A DNA stretch of 64,000 bases from Sphingobacteriaceae bacterium GW460-11-11-14-LB5 (GTDB lineage Bacteria; Bacteroidota; Bacteroidia; Sphingobacteriales; Sphingobacteriaceae), in contig CP021237.1 of the NCBI GenBank assembly GCA_002151545.1, positions 5,890,001 to 5,954,000 on the forward strand, written 5' to 3'. Below, piece after piece: positions 17,080-24,801 of the stretch. The position numbers and the translations under genes are program-made. How positions within the stretch are numbered: position 1 is the stretch's first letter; each line of letters opens with the position of its first letter. The notes under the pieces were generated by a model, which worked only from the letters and a program-made list of their open reading frames with translations, was not told the DNA's origin and made no database searches.

Positions 17080-17385
17080 ATGGAATTCTTTATTTACATC
17101 CTATACTCCGAGGGCTCCAATGTTTATTATATTGGCCATACGAACGATTTTATCAGGCGATTGGAAGAACATAATACCTCAAAGCATTTGACCTTTACCG
17201 CTAAGCACCGCCCCTGGGTTTTAAAAGTAGTATACGCCTGTGGTAATCTAAAGGCAGAGGCGGTCAAGATCGAACGGTTTATAAAAAGACAGAAAAGCAG
17301 AAATTTAATAGAAAGACTTATTGAAGGTAGTGAGTTAACAGGAATCTTATCTCAGCTGGTTAGAGTCCCGCATGTGCGGGATTAA
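17080..17385 (+). CDS. GIY-YIG nuclease-domain protein (UPF0213/YhbQ-like)
   Basis: A 101-aa protein starting MEFFIYILYSE, with YYIGHTNDFIRRLEEHN (the GIY-YIG core, conserved Arg and His), TAKHRPWVLKVVY and a C-terminal IERFIKRQKSR helix with the metal-binding Glu. The open frame reaches back to 17008, but the domain begins at the ATG at 17080. The last 13 or so residues (LSQLVRVPHVRD) are encoded by a remnant of tRNA-Asn, whose anticodon region supplies the stop codon. The gene sits between two tRNA-derived repeats, like a cassette inserted at the tRNA. Cellular role unproven; DNA repair or homing-like spread are both possible. Confidence 0.9.
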   Translation: MEFFIYILYSEGSNVYYIGHTNDFIRRLEEHNTSKHLTFTAKHRPWVLKVVYACGNLKAEAVKIERFIKRQKSRNLIERLIEGSELTGILSQLVRVPHVRD

Positions 17386-17423
17386 TCAGAGGGTCGCTGG
17401 TTCGAGCCCAGCAGAGGGAGCCA
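17345..17423 (+). pseudogene. Broken tRNA-Asn copy with a palindrome replacing part of the anticodon arm
   Basis: From 17345 the sequence follows tRNA-Asn from the acceptor/D-arm (CTCAGCTGGTTAGAG) and from the anticodon loop to CCA (TTAATCAGAGGGTCGCTGG and onward), but the 5' half of the anticodon arm is replaced by the 16-bp palindrome TCCCGCATGTGCGGGA, so the anticodon is lost. One further base differs in the D-stem. It cannot give a working tRNA. It overlaps the 3' end of the GIY-YIG gene. Confidence 0.9.
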
Positions 17424-17473
17424 AAACCCGCAACGAAAGTTGTGGGTTTTTTGCGTTTGGGGTTGGCGAGAAG
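17420..17473 (+). repeat. Direct repeat A, copy 2 (with terminator hairpin)
   Basis: Near-perfect repeat of 16977-17034: CCA, hairpin AACCCGCAAC..GTTGTGGGTT (one G-T change), T-tract, and GGTTGGCGAGAAGTT. It serves as terminator for the GIY-YIG gene. Confidence 0.8.
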
Positions 17474-17498
17474 TTATTCTGAGCGCAGGCGAAGGGAA

Positions 17499-17546
17499 CC
17501 CAGCAGAGGGAGCCAATGCCTTTCAGGTTATCGTAAAGGCGTTTTT
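17499..17546 (+). repeat. Third tRNA-Asn 3' fragment with a different terminator
   Basis: The piece CCCAGCAGAGGGAGCCA repeats the last T-stem and acceptor bases of tRNA-Asn. It is followed by another hairpin, GCCTTT..AAAGGC, and a T-rich tail. This is the pattern left when elements integrate at, or recombine between, tRNA 3' ends. Confidence 0.7.
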
Positions 17547-17688
17547 GTTTTTAACTGATTTTCAAATGGTTAATACAGTAAATAGAGGATTATTTTGGTT
17601 CGAGTACAATATCCACACCCATACTGTTTAAAGCATTCAAAAATCTCAAACTTGCTTTACTAAATCTTCCTAGCGAATAAGTTATAAT

Positions 17689-17898
17689 CTACATTCCCGG
17701 CTTTTTTTGGTTAGATGCCGTTAAATTCCATAGGATTGCAAGTTTTGCTGGCATTATATAGTTAAATGCCTGTTTTGAAAAGAAATAAATTAAGTCAATG
17801 TATTTTTCTGCTTCCTCTTCTGAAAGATTCGTGCCTTTAGCTTTGAAGTATTCGATTACCTTTTTAGTAGAAAGAGATCTTGTGGTTTGATTTTTCAT
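17689..17898 (-). CDS. Small conserved-type protein of accessory regions, function unknown
   Basis: A 69-aa protein, highly charged in the first 45 residues (KKVIEYFKAKGTNLSEEEAEKYIDLIYFFSK) and probably helical throughout. Short proteins with a very similar K-G-x-N-x-S-E-E-E-A-E core are, from memory, common in Bacteroidetes mobile regions. The C-terminus (AKLAILWNLTASNQKKPGM) looks irregular and may be a read-through of a truncated frame. It lies alone in the tRNA-linked accessory zone. Confidence 0.6.
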   Translation of the reverse strand: MKNQTTRSLSTKKVIEYFKAKGTNLSEEEAEKYIDLIYFFSKQAFNYIMPAKLAILWNLTASNQKKPGM

Positions 17899-18019
17899 TA
17901 TGGTTGTTTTGTTTGAAACTTAATAAATGGATGTACTCCAAACAACTGTTAGATAATAAAAGTATATTGTTATATTAATTAATTAAGTCGTATCCTGCCC
18001 ATTTACTAAAATAGAATCT

Positions 18020-18427
18020 ATGAAAAGAAAATACCCAATGCTGAATTTGTTCGTTTTAATTTTTATTTCATTTACAATGGTAGAAACAGCCAATGCACAG
18101 CATAATGATCGAAAATTTCGTATCGCAAAAATACAAGTCTATCCTCAATATCTTGAAGAATATAAGGCCGCACTAGCTGAACATGCAAAAGATGCAGTCT
18201 TATTAGAACCGGGTGTATTGGCACTTCAAGCGGTTTATGACAAGTCTAATCCCCGAAATGTTACTGTTTTTGAGGTCTACGCAAATGAAGAGGCCTATCA
18301 AATACACTTAAAAACTAAGCATTTCTTGAAATATAAAAATGGCACCTTAAAAATGGTTAAGTCTCTCGATCTTGTTGAAGTTGCCCCAATTGGTATTGAA
18401 ATTAAGAATGTGCTTTCAAAGCAATGA
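18020..18427 (+). CDS. Exported antibiotic biosynthesis monooxygenase (ABM) domain protein
   Basis: A 135-aa protein with a signal peptide (ending VETANAQ) and one dimeric alpha-beta barrel ABM domain: FRIAKIQVYPQYLEEYKAAL, EPGVLALQAVYDKSNPRNVTVFEVYANEEAYQIHLKTKHF. This fold includes quinone and heme-active monooxygenases. Export is unusual for the fold but common in Bacteroidetes copies. It is followed 36 bp later by a cupin gene, probably in one operon, suggesting a small-molecule detoxification role, which is inference. Confidence 0.85.
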   Translation: MKRKYPMLNLFVLIFISFTMVETANAQHNDRKFRIAKIQVYPQYLEEYKAALAEHAKDAVLLEPGVLALQAVYDKSNPRNVTVFEVYANEEAYQIHLKTKHFLKYKNGTLKMVKSLDLVEVAPIGIEIKNVLSKQ

Positions 18428-18463
18428 TTTTTCAACTGAAATATAAATCTTAAACTACTCGAA

Positions 18464-18865
18464 ATGAACAACACAGAAATATTCCCTATAGGTGAACCGT
18501 TATCCAATGATTGGTTTACCGGCAATGCTTTTTTATACCCATTAGTCAGCAAAGACAAGAACAATGAATTTTCGGCTGGAAGCGTAACCTTTGAACCTGG
18601 AGCAAGAACCAATTGGCATATCCACCCGAAGGGTCAGGTGCTGATAGTTATTGAAGGTAATGGTTTTTATCAGGAACAAGGCAGTAGGGCACAACCGATA
18701 AAGAAAGGTGACGTGGTAAATATTCCTGAAAATGTAATACATTGGCACGGTGCATCCGCTACAATGAAAATGGTTCACATTGCTATTACAAATTTCAAGG
18801 ATGAGACACAGGTAACCTGGCTGAGTCCAGTATCCAACGAAGAATACAATGAAGTAGTTAAGTAA
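18464..18865 (+). CDS. Cupin-domain protein
   Basis: A 133-aa single-domain cupin. Motif 1 is the metal-binding block RTNWHIHPKGQVLIVIEGNGFYQEQG (residues 46-71, His-x-His and a later Gln in place of Glu), and motif 2 is NIPENVIHWHGA (about 86-97). Proteins of this form often accompany carboxymuconolactone decarboxylase-like or monooxygenase proteins; here the neighbour is the exported ABM protein. No signal peptide. Substrate unknown. Confidence 0.88.
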   Translation: MNNTEIFPIGEPLSNDWFTGNAFLYPLVSKDKNNEFSAGSVTFEPGARTNWHIHPKGQVLIVIEGNGFYQEQGSRAQPIKKGDVVNIPENVIHWHGASATMKMVHIAITNFKDETQVTWLSPVSNEEYNEVVK

Positions 18866-18964
18866 GAGACTCTCGGGTATTAAGGTGTCAATAAATAGGC
18901 TCTGTTTTGTGATGTTTTAAATTAAGAACAGTATGGTTCCATTATTGTAAAAGATTTTCATCAA

Positions 18965-18995
18965 TTTTTGCGATTAGGGCTGGCGAGAAGTTTAT
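18965..18995 (+). repeat. Direct repeat A, tail-only copy 3
   Basis: TTTTTGCGATTAGGGCTGGCGAGAAGTTTAT matches the tail of the repeats at 16977-17034 and 17420-17473, without the terminator hairpin. It marks the right side of the segment holding the 69-aa, ABM and cupin genes, which therefore look like cargo bounded by tRNA-linked repeats. Confidence 0.7.
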
Positions 18996-19097
18996 CCAAA
19001 CTTTATATGGACGTTTGAGTGGACGCGACATGTCTAGTCCTTGAAAAAGTTGACTATTTATTTTACTAAATTATAAAAATAAAAGAACCATTAAAAT

Positions 19098-19941
19098 CTA
19101 TTTTGATGGTTCTTTTTTCTTCCACCGTTTTACAAATATCTTAGGTTTTGAGTGCGCTTGCCTCGGCGTTAACATATTTACTGAAGAGTGTAATCTCATC
19201 TGGTTATATAATTCAATCGCCTGGTGCACTTGTTTATATAATTGGGCTTTCCCCTTAAAGACTGCATCCAATCCAAATTCGTCCTTTAAAATCCCATTGA
19301 CTCTTTCTGCGACTGCATTTTCATATGGATCACCATTTTCAGATACTGATTGTGATGTTGTTATGCGATAAAAGCCTGATATAATCATAGCTGCAATACT
19401 GTAGTCCCCTGTCAGAATGGTGGATGAGCTGATGCTCATACTCCCTCTTGCTTATGGCCATCTCCAATGCCTTTTTCGTAGACACAGCCTTCATATCGCC
19501 ACAGACTTCATACCCCATTATTAGCTTCGAGCCTGCGTCGGTAACCAGATGCAGATATTCATTTCCTGCAACCGTTTGTAGGTATGTTATATCTGAAACC
19601 CATAGCTGTTCAGGCATGGTTAGTTCCAGGTCCTTAGTTAGGTTGGGGTATTTCCTCATCCAGTGCTTCGAATCAGTTGTTCTGGTATACTTGCGTTTCC
19701 GTTGGACCAGCAGATGCTGTGATCTTAATATCCCAAAAAGTTTGTCGCGTCCAACCCACATGTTCTTGCGGGACATGCTTTCCCGTAACATCACATGCAG
19801 CTTACGGACCCCGGTCCGCGGTAGCTTATGTCGAATGTTCAGGACCATCTCTTTGATCTCCTGCTCTGCAACAGTCTTTTTTGAGCTATTGGATCTTGCC
19901 TTATAGAAAGCCTGTTTCGTGTAGCCAAACAGCTTGCACAA
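19098..19941 (-). pseudogene. IS3-family transposase orfB, frameshifted
   Basis: DDE integrase-type transposase in two pieces. The first (to 19339) has the N-terminal HTH_21-like part (GVRKLHVMLRE), the first catalytic Asp (LWVSDITYLQTVAGNEYLHLV) and the second (IHHSDRGLQYCS); it stops right after NNITISI. The second resumes in another frame with SVSENGDPYENAVAERVNG, containing the catalytic Glu, and runs to the usual C-terminus. The join at about 19340-19345 is short of bases against the expected ITISVSENGD, so it is a small indel. In IS3 elements orfB is normally made by -1 frameshifting from orfA, which is separate from this break. Confidence 0.9.
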
Positions 19942-19973
19942 CTTAGTAATAGTGTTCTTACTGGATAAAAGTG

Positions 19974-20378
19974 CTATTTCTTGAACTGCTTGGCGCCAGA
20001 CTTTTTTCGGATCTCGATGTTCAGTTCCCGCTCCGCGATCTCAACAAATTTCTTGTACATGGAAAGCTGATGTTCTGCTTCCCTTAACTTCTTTTCCAAT
20101 GCCTTGTTCTCTTGCTTTAACTCGAACTCAAGCTCTTTGAGTCGCTGTTGATCGTTGTCCTTCATAGGCCTGCCAATGCTTTTATATCTTGGATAGGCTA
20201 ATTTACTATATTTTCGTAACCAATTCTGAATACACTGATTTCCGCGGATATCGTATTTACGTTGCAACTGGTCTTTATTCAAATGACCGTTCTCGTACTC
20301 CTCTACCACTAATCGCTTGAAACTTTCACTGTAACTCCGGGGTGAACGTTGCAATTTTTTTAAATTATTATTGACCAT
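19974..20378 (-). CDS. IS3-family transposase orfA (helix-turn-helix)
   Basis: A 134-aa DNA-binding subunit: an HTH_Tnp_1 domain (RSYSESFKRLVVEEYENGHLNKDQLQRKY.. and NQCIQNWLRKY) followed by a leucine-zipper-like coiled coil (residues 72-120, KELEFELKQENKALEKKLREAEHQL). The end overlaps the orfB frame in an A-rich stretch suited to programmed frameshifting. It appears intact. Confidence 0.92.
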   Translation of the reverse strand: MVNNNLKKLQRSPRSYSESFKRLVVEEYENGHLNKDQLQRKYDIRGNQCIQNWLRKYSKLAYPRYKSIGRPMKDNDQQRLKELEFELKQENKALEKKLREAEHQLSMYKKFVEIAERELNIEIRKKSGAKQFKK

Positions 20379-20423
20379 TTTGTTAAGATTTGGTCAACCT
20401 TTTTTAGGACTCCACAACAAAAA

Positions 20424-20464
20424 CAAAAGCCTTACCATTTTAAATGGTAAGGCTTTTGTTTTAG
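20424..20464. terminator. Strong bidirectional terminator next to the IS
   Basis: A perfect 17-bp stem CAAAAGCCTTACCATTT / AAATGGTAAGGCTTTTG with a 1-base centre, flanked by A/T runs on both sides. It lies 38 bp after the sulfatase stop codon and just outside the IS end. Confidence 0.85.
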
Positions 20465-20501
20465 ATTTTTTTAAGCGAAAACAAGATGTGCTAAGGAATG
20501 A

Positions 20502-22595
20502 TTAATAAAGGCAATTCTGGTCTCCTAAATTTTGCCATGTGCCATCTGACCCTTTAAATTGAAATTCTAGTTTTTCTTTCGTGTTTTTATCTTTTAAATA
20601 GTAAATGGTTATCGGATGATAGCCCTTTTCGAGTGTTACGCTTTTCTGGATCATCTCTCCATTTTTATAATCAAAATCGGCATCCAATAAATTAATTTGA
20701 TGAAGTTTGACAAAGGCCTTACCCTGTGCCGCCAGTTTAAATGAATAAACCCCGTTTTTAGGAATTTTGATAAAAGTTTTAAATACCATCAGACCTGTTT
20801 GATTTTTTTTAGCCACAGACAGTGATTTAACTTCTCCCTTTCCATTGGCTTTTGCCAGATCTAGTGATGGTATATATGGGAAATTTCCATCAAAGAAGAA
20901 CCATTTCAAGCCATATTTTGCATTTTTAGCTAAGGGTATGCCTGGAATAGGAGCGTTATCATATGGTCGCGGGGCATCCGAATCGGGTGTTCTAACCTGA
21001 AGTACTTTGGCTTTCATTTGGGCCTGCAGCTTATTAAAGCCAGTTTGTTTGGCCAAATTGTTTATTTCCTTTGGATCTTTAACAACGTTATAAATTTCAA
21101 AATTGTCATCTGCTGATTTAATATCATACCGTACCCCAACCAAATCTCCAAATCTGATCATTTGCATCTGGTTTCGTTTCCTGCCCGCATGATCAGGCTC
21201 GAACTGCTCAAAATTTGGCGTGTTACCCTGCTCAAAATATTCAACATATACCAGGCCATCGGTCTGTTTTCCCTGATTGGTTAATGCCGGGGCTAATGAA
21301 ACACCGGTTGTTCGCGCAGGAATTGATGTTTTAGCTATTTCTGCAAAGGTTGGCAGCCAATCAGACAACATGGATGGTGTGTTGACCACTTTCCCGGCAG
21401 GGATATGTTTGGGCCAGGTAACCAGGGCTGGCATGCGAACACCACCTTCCCAACAATCGCGTTTTATGCCATCAAACTGGCCGTAGCTTTCGAAAAAAGT
21501 TGGTTTATATGCAACAAAAGGTTTTGGTAAATATGATTCTATTGATGGTCCATTATCAGAAGTGAAAACAATTAGGGTATTATCATCAATTTTTAAGTCT
21601 GAAAGTAATTTTCTGATATCACCAACGGCATCATCCAATCGTCTTACTGCTGTTGCATATCTTTTGTAGGTATCAGGCCATGGAACATTTGGTGTGCTAG
21701 GATTTTTATCATCATCATAAGTTGCATTGGCGTAATCTGGATGTAAGTAACTATCTACTATGCCTGATGCGGTATTAATCATTTTCCCTTGCTGGCCAAG
21801 CCATTTTAAGCCTCCGTTAAGGCCACCCCCACTGGGGTAACTTTGCGTTGGCAGCTCCAGTACTGCATGTGGTGCATCGTATGCCAGGAACATAAAAAAA
21901 GGAGTTTTCTTTGTATTATCCTTTTCAAAATTAATAATATAGTCTTTGGCTTTTGCCGTCCACAAATCGGTGGTATAACACTTTTCTAATCCATTGGAAA
22001 CTTCCTGGTAATTTGCCCAAACCTCTTTTTTTCCTCTATAAACTCCTTCCAGTGGATAGTGTTCGTGGCCATCTGAATGTCGCATGTAACCAAAATAATT
22101 GTCAAAGCCTCTTTTTAACGGATGAGCAGGCCAGTCTGGTTTTTGCTTTTCGTTGGTTCCCTGTAAGCCCCACTTTCCAATGGCAACGGTGTTGTACCCG
22201 GCATTTTTTAGCACGTTGGCGATGTTATGATTATGCTCCAGTGCTTTATCAAATTGATTATCTCTCACATGGGCATTACCTTGATTTACCCCGGTGAGCA
22301 ATGATGCCCTTGAAGGTGCGCAAACCGGTGCATTTGCATATTGTTGACTGAGCACAGCACCTGAGGCAGCCATGTCATCCAAATGTGGTGAAAATAATGC
22401 CGGGAGATCTTTATTTTTTTGTTTTTGGAATAATACACCTAAATCACCATAACCTAAATCGTCTACCAGAATATAAATGATATTGGGTTTTTGCTGGGCA
22501 TGCAGACTAACTCCGCACGAAAAGAAATAAACGATAAAAAAAAGCAAGCCCAGGATTTTGTTTTCTGTGTTTCTCATATTCACTTTAAAATGCAT
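20502..22595 (-). CDS. Secreted sulfatase (formylglycine type) with C-terminal beta-sandwich
   Basis: A 697-aa arylsulfatase-family enzyme that removes sulfate esters from glycans. It has a signal peptide (Met7 is an alternative start), the metal-binding DDLGYGDLG, and the maturation motif CAPSRASLLTG with Cys92 as the formylglycine residue; this Cys-type enzyme would need a maturase encoded elsewhere. TSDNGPSIE supplies further metal ligands. Residues about 555-697 form an extra beta-rich domain (PA14- or chitobiase-C-like). On the minus strand directly upstream lies a SusD fragment, so it once belonged to another SusC/SusD unit. Confidence 0.93.
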   Translation of the reverse strand: MHFKVNMRNTENKILGLLFFIVYFFSCGVSLHAQQKPNIIYILVDDLGYGDLGVLFQKQKNKDLPALFSPHLDDMAASGAVLSQQYANAPVCAPSRASLLTGVNQGNAHVRDNQFDKALEHNHNIANVLKNAGYNTVAIGKWGLQGTNEKQKPDWPAHPLKRGFDNYFGYMRHSDGHEHYPLEGVYRGKKEVWANYQEVSNGLEKCYTTDLWTAKAKDYIINFEKDNTKKTPFFMFLAYDAPHAVLELPTQSYPSGGGLNGGLKWLGQQGKMINTASGIVDSYLHPDYANATYDDDKNPSTPNVPWPDTYKRYATAVRRLDDAVGDIRKLLSDLKIDDNTLIVFTSDNGPSIESYLPKPFVAYKPTFFESYGQFDGIKRDCWEGGVRMPALVTWPKHIPAGKVVNTPSMLSDWLPTFAEIAKTSIPARTTGVSLAPALTNQGKQTDGLVYVEYFEQGNTPNFEQFEPDHAGRKRNQMQMIRFGDLVGVRYDIKSADDNFEIYNVVKDPKEINNLAKQTGFNKLQAQMKAKVLQVRTPDSDAPRPYDNAPIPGIPLAKNAKYGLKWFFFDGNFPYIPSLDLAKANGKGEVKSLSVAKKNQTGLMVFKTFIKIPKNGVYSFKLAAQGKAFVKLHQINLLDADFDYKNGEMIQKSVTLEKGYHPITIYYLKDKNTKEKLEFQFKGSDGTWQNLGDQNCLY

Positions 22596-22687
22596 GACTA
22601 AATTGACGTTTCGCTATAAATGGTTAAAATAACCATGGCTTTATCTTTATTCAACCATGGCTATTTTTAAGTGTTAATTAAAATGAA

Positions 22688-22849
22688 CTATTTCCACCCA
22701 GGATTCTGTACAATTTTTGGATTTAATACAATCTGATTGGATGGAATTGGGTAAAGATAGTAATATTCAGGAAAAGGGCTTGAGGGTATACCCAGATATG
22801 AAATGTAACCAGCTATATCTGCCCGATTTGTATTTAGGGTGATATTTAC
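22688..22849 (-). pseudogene. SusD-family C-terminal remnant (53 codons)
   Basis: In the minus strand a frame with no start codon reads ..GIPSSPFPEYYYLYPIPSN.. and ends NPKIVQNPGWK before a stop at 22688. This is the hallmark SusD/RagB C-terminus (YPIP, NP, QNPGW). The rest of the gene and the expected SusC gene are missing; an in-frame stop precedes at 22850. It lies 92 bp upstream of the sulfatase start, in the order expected of susC-susD-sulfatase. It is evidence of a deletion. Confidence 0.85.
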
Positions 22850-23088
22850 TTAAAGGAGCGGTGTAATACCAATTAATCGGATATGGATTGATTTTTGGCC
22901 TTAAAATTAATACTATTCCAGGATACCCGTGTGATTTAAAACGGCTTTCAATTTATATACAATGTTTAGAATTACTGTTTAATAATTCAGATGAAGACTT
23001 TTAACACGGTCCAGCTTGTTAATCCTTGTCAAACAGATAAATAAAGCATATATTTCGCTTACCAAATATCAAACTATTTAAAATCTTA
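22850..23088. other. Spacer with possible further decayed coding sequence
   Basis: On the minus strand another frame stays open for about 58 codons (22793-22968) overlapping the SusD remnant, giving a Tyr/Pro-rich sequence (NPYPINWYYTAPL), but I recognise no family. It could be part of the same decayed gene shifted by an indel, or chance. The right part should hold the promoter of the sigma gene at 23089; no exact TAnnTTTG box stands out. Confidence 0.4.
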
Positions 23089-23637
23089 ATGGATGCATAC
23101 ATTCAACATATCATTGAAGGTGATCAGATAGCTTTTGAAATAGTATTTAAACTAAGTCACAAAAAAGTCTATGCCTACTTTAATAAGAAAACAGCCTCTA
23201 AAGAATTGGCTGATGAGCTTACACAGCTTGCTTTTATTAAAATGTGGCGTTTTAGACATACTTTGACCCCGGATTTTACTTTGGATACTCAATTATTCCG
23301 GATTGCAAAAACTACTTTGCTTGATCATTTTAAAAAACTTGCAACGGAAGAAAGGAAATTGAAATCCTTTTATCAGGATAATATTGCCGAATTATATGCC
23401 CCATCATCTGATTATGAAACCAACCAGCAACTGGAAGCTGTTTTAAACCAGTTGCCTCCAACACGTAAAAAGGTGTTTATACTGAGTAGGATCGAAGGTT
23501 ATTCTTATAACGAAATTGCAGAGCAGCTCTCTATTTCTCCCCGAACAGTAGAGAAACACATCTCCTTAGCTTTAAAACAATTAGGCGGTTATGCGGGTGC
23601 AGCCATTATTGTTTCATTAGCCTATAATTTGGCCTAA
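23089..23637 (+). CDS. FecI-like ECF sigma factor (Bacteroidetes PUL regulator)
   Basis: A 182-aa sigma-70 family protein. Region 2 spans about residues 8-75 (ADELTQLAFIKMWRFR) and region 4 about 120-170 (LPPTRKKVFILSRIEGYSYNEIAEQLSISPRTVEKHISLAL). It is followed 56 bp later by a FecR-type anti-sigma gene and then SusC/SusD, the standard arrangement in which a signal from the outer membrane SusC protein passes through FecR to release the sigma factor. Confidence 0.94.
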   Translation: MDAYIQHIIEGDQIAFEIVFKLSHKKVYAYFNKKTASKELADELTQLAFIKMWRFRHTLTPDFTLDTQLFRIAKTTLLDHFKKLATEERKLKSFYQDNIAELYAPSSDYETNQQLEAVLNQLPPTRKKVFILSRIEGYSYNEIAEQLSISPRTVEKHISLALKQLGGYAGAAIIVSLAYNLA

Positions 23638-23693
23638 AAAAAAATATTTTTTATTGATTACGGGTAATCCCCACATTCAATCGTATTAGGTAT

Positions 23694-24713
23694 ATGAATA
23701 TAACCGATCAGTTGCTGGATAGACATTTTAAAGGCCAGTGTACCCCGGAAGAAAAATTTGCAGTAAACGCTTTTTTAACACAGATAGATGAATTTCCGGA
23801 CCATTTACTGATGCAAAATGAGTGGGATAGCATAGGCGAGGCAGCATTATCACCTGAAAAGAGCGATCAGCTTTTCGATAAGATAAAGGCAAAAACCTTT
23901 CCAAAACTCAGAGTAAAGCAATGGTTAATCAATGTTGCGGCAGCAGCGGTTATTTTTATGGCGATAGGCTTATGGTACTTTAACCAGGCTCCGCATCAAC
24001 CTAAACCTAAACTCGTATTAAATGAAAAAAAACAGAACCAGAAAGAACACGTAATCGATTGGAAATCGACTGTTAACTATGCCAATAGCTTTGAAAAAAT
24101 AGAATTGCCAGATGGCTCAGAAGTTAAGGTTTATCCAGGAGCAGAAGTTCGCTACACCCAACCTTTTGTTAAGGAGAAAAGAGAAGTATACCTAACTGGA
24201 AAAGCTTACTTCAAAGTAACAAAGGATAAAAAACATCCTTTTGTGGTGTATGCCAATGGCGTTTCTACTACAGCGCTGGGTACCTCGTTTACCATAACTG
24301 CAGCCAAAAACAGTACCACCGTAAAGGTTGAACTGCACACGGGAAAAGTTTCGGTAAAAAATATAGGTTCCGATCTTCAAACACCGGTATTTAGCAGTAT
24401 CCTTAAACCAGGGGATATATTAAGTATTGATAAACTGAATAACCTGTTAACGGTATCGAACGGTAAAAGTGCTAAACCTGTAGAAAAAACGGTTGCGATA
24501 AACCTAAGCCAGGCACCACTTAAAGAAGTTTTTAGCAAACTTGAAAACCACTATAAAGTAAGAATCAGCTTTATAGGCGAGGATGTTGACGACAAGTTTT
24601 TTACCGGAACAATTTATCTGCAAAAACCATTGGACAGCATATTGGCAGAAATTACAGAATTAAACAAACTCAAACTAACAAAATCAGGCAAAAGGTATCT
24701 GATCAAAAAATAA
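23694..24713 (+). CDS. FecR-family anti-sigma factor
   Basis: A 339-aa inner-membrane protein: cytoplasmic N-terminus (about 1-80), a single membrane helix near residues 84-100 (INVAAAAVIFMAIGLWYF), the periplasmic FecR domain (about 115-225, IELPDGSEVKVYPGAEVRYTQPF and REVYLTGKAYFKV), and a C-terminal DUF4974/STN-like domain (about 265-339, NLSQAPLKEVFSKLENHYKV). It is paired with the sigma factor in front and the SusC behind. Confidence 0.95.
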   Translation: MNITDQLLDRHFKGQCTPEEKFAVNAFLTQIDEFPDHLLMQNEWDSIGEAALSPEKSDQLFDKIKAKTFPKLRVKQWLINVAAAAVIFMAIGLWYFNQAPHQPKPKLVLNEKKQNQKEHVIDWKSTVNYANSFEKIELPDGSEVKVYPGAEVRYTQPFVKEKREVYLTGKAYFKVTKDKKHPFVVYANGVSTTALGTSFTITAAKNSTTVKVELHTGKVSVKNIGSDLQTPVFSSILKPGDILSIDKLNNLLTVSNGKSAKPVEKTVAINLSQAPLKEVFSKLENHYKVRISFIGEDVDDKFFTGTIYLQKPLDSILAEITELNKLKLTKSGKRYLIKK

Positions 24714-24801
24714 AACAGCCATTACCGCTCTTTAATTTAACCAGCAATTTTATGCTGGAGAGGAACCTATTGCTCTAAAAAACCAAATAAAGAACCAAAC
24801 A

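Larger units (their letters stand above)
19031..20416 (-). mobile_element. IS3-family insertion sequence (IS150-like), 1386 bp
   Basis: Two transposase frames (orfA 19974-20378, orfB 19098-about 19941) lie between imperfect 25-bp inverted repeats: 19031-19055 (TGTCTAGTCCTTGAAAAAGT..) and 20392-20416, matching at 19 of 25 positions, with TG...CA tips. A 3-bp direct repeat ACA flanks the element (19028-19030 and 20417-20419), as expected for an IS3 insertion. orfB carries a frameshift, so this copy is probably immobile unless helped in trans. Confidence 0.92.

Noticed and set aside
17440..17631. 63-codon open frame after the tRNA remnant
   Set aside because: It begins inside a terminator hairpin and crosses repeat A and the third tRNA fragment, so coding use is unlikely.
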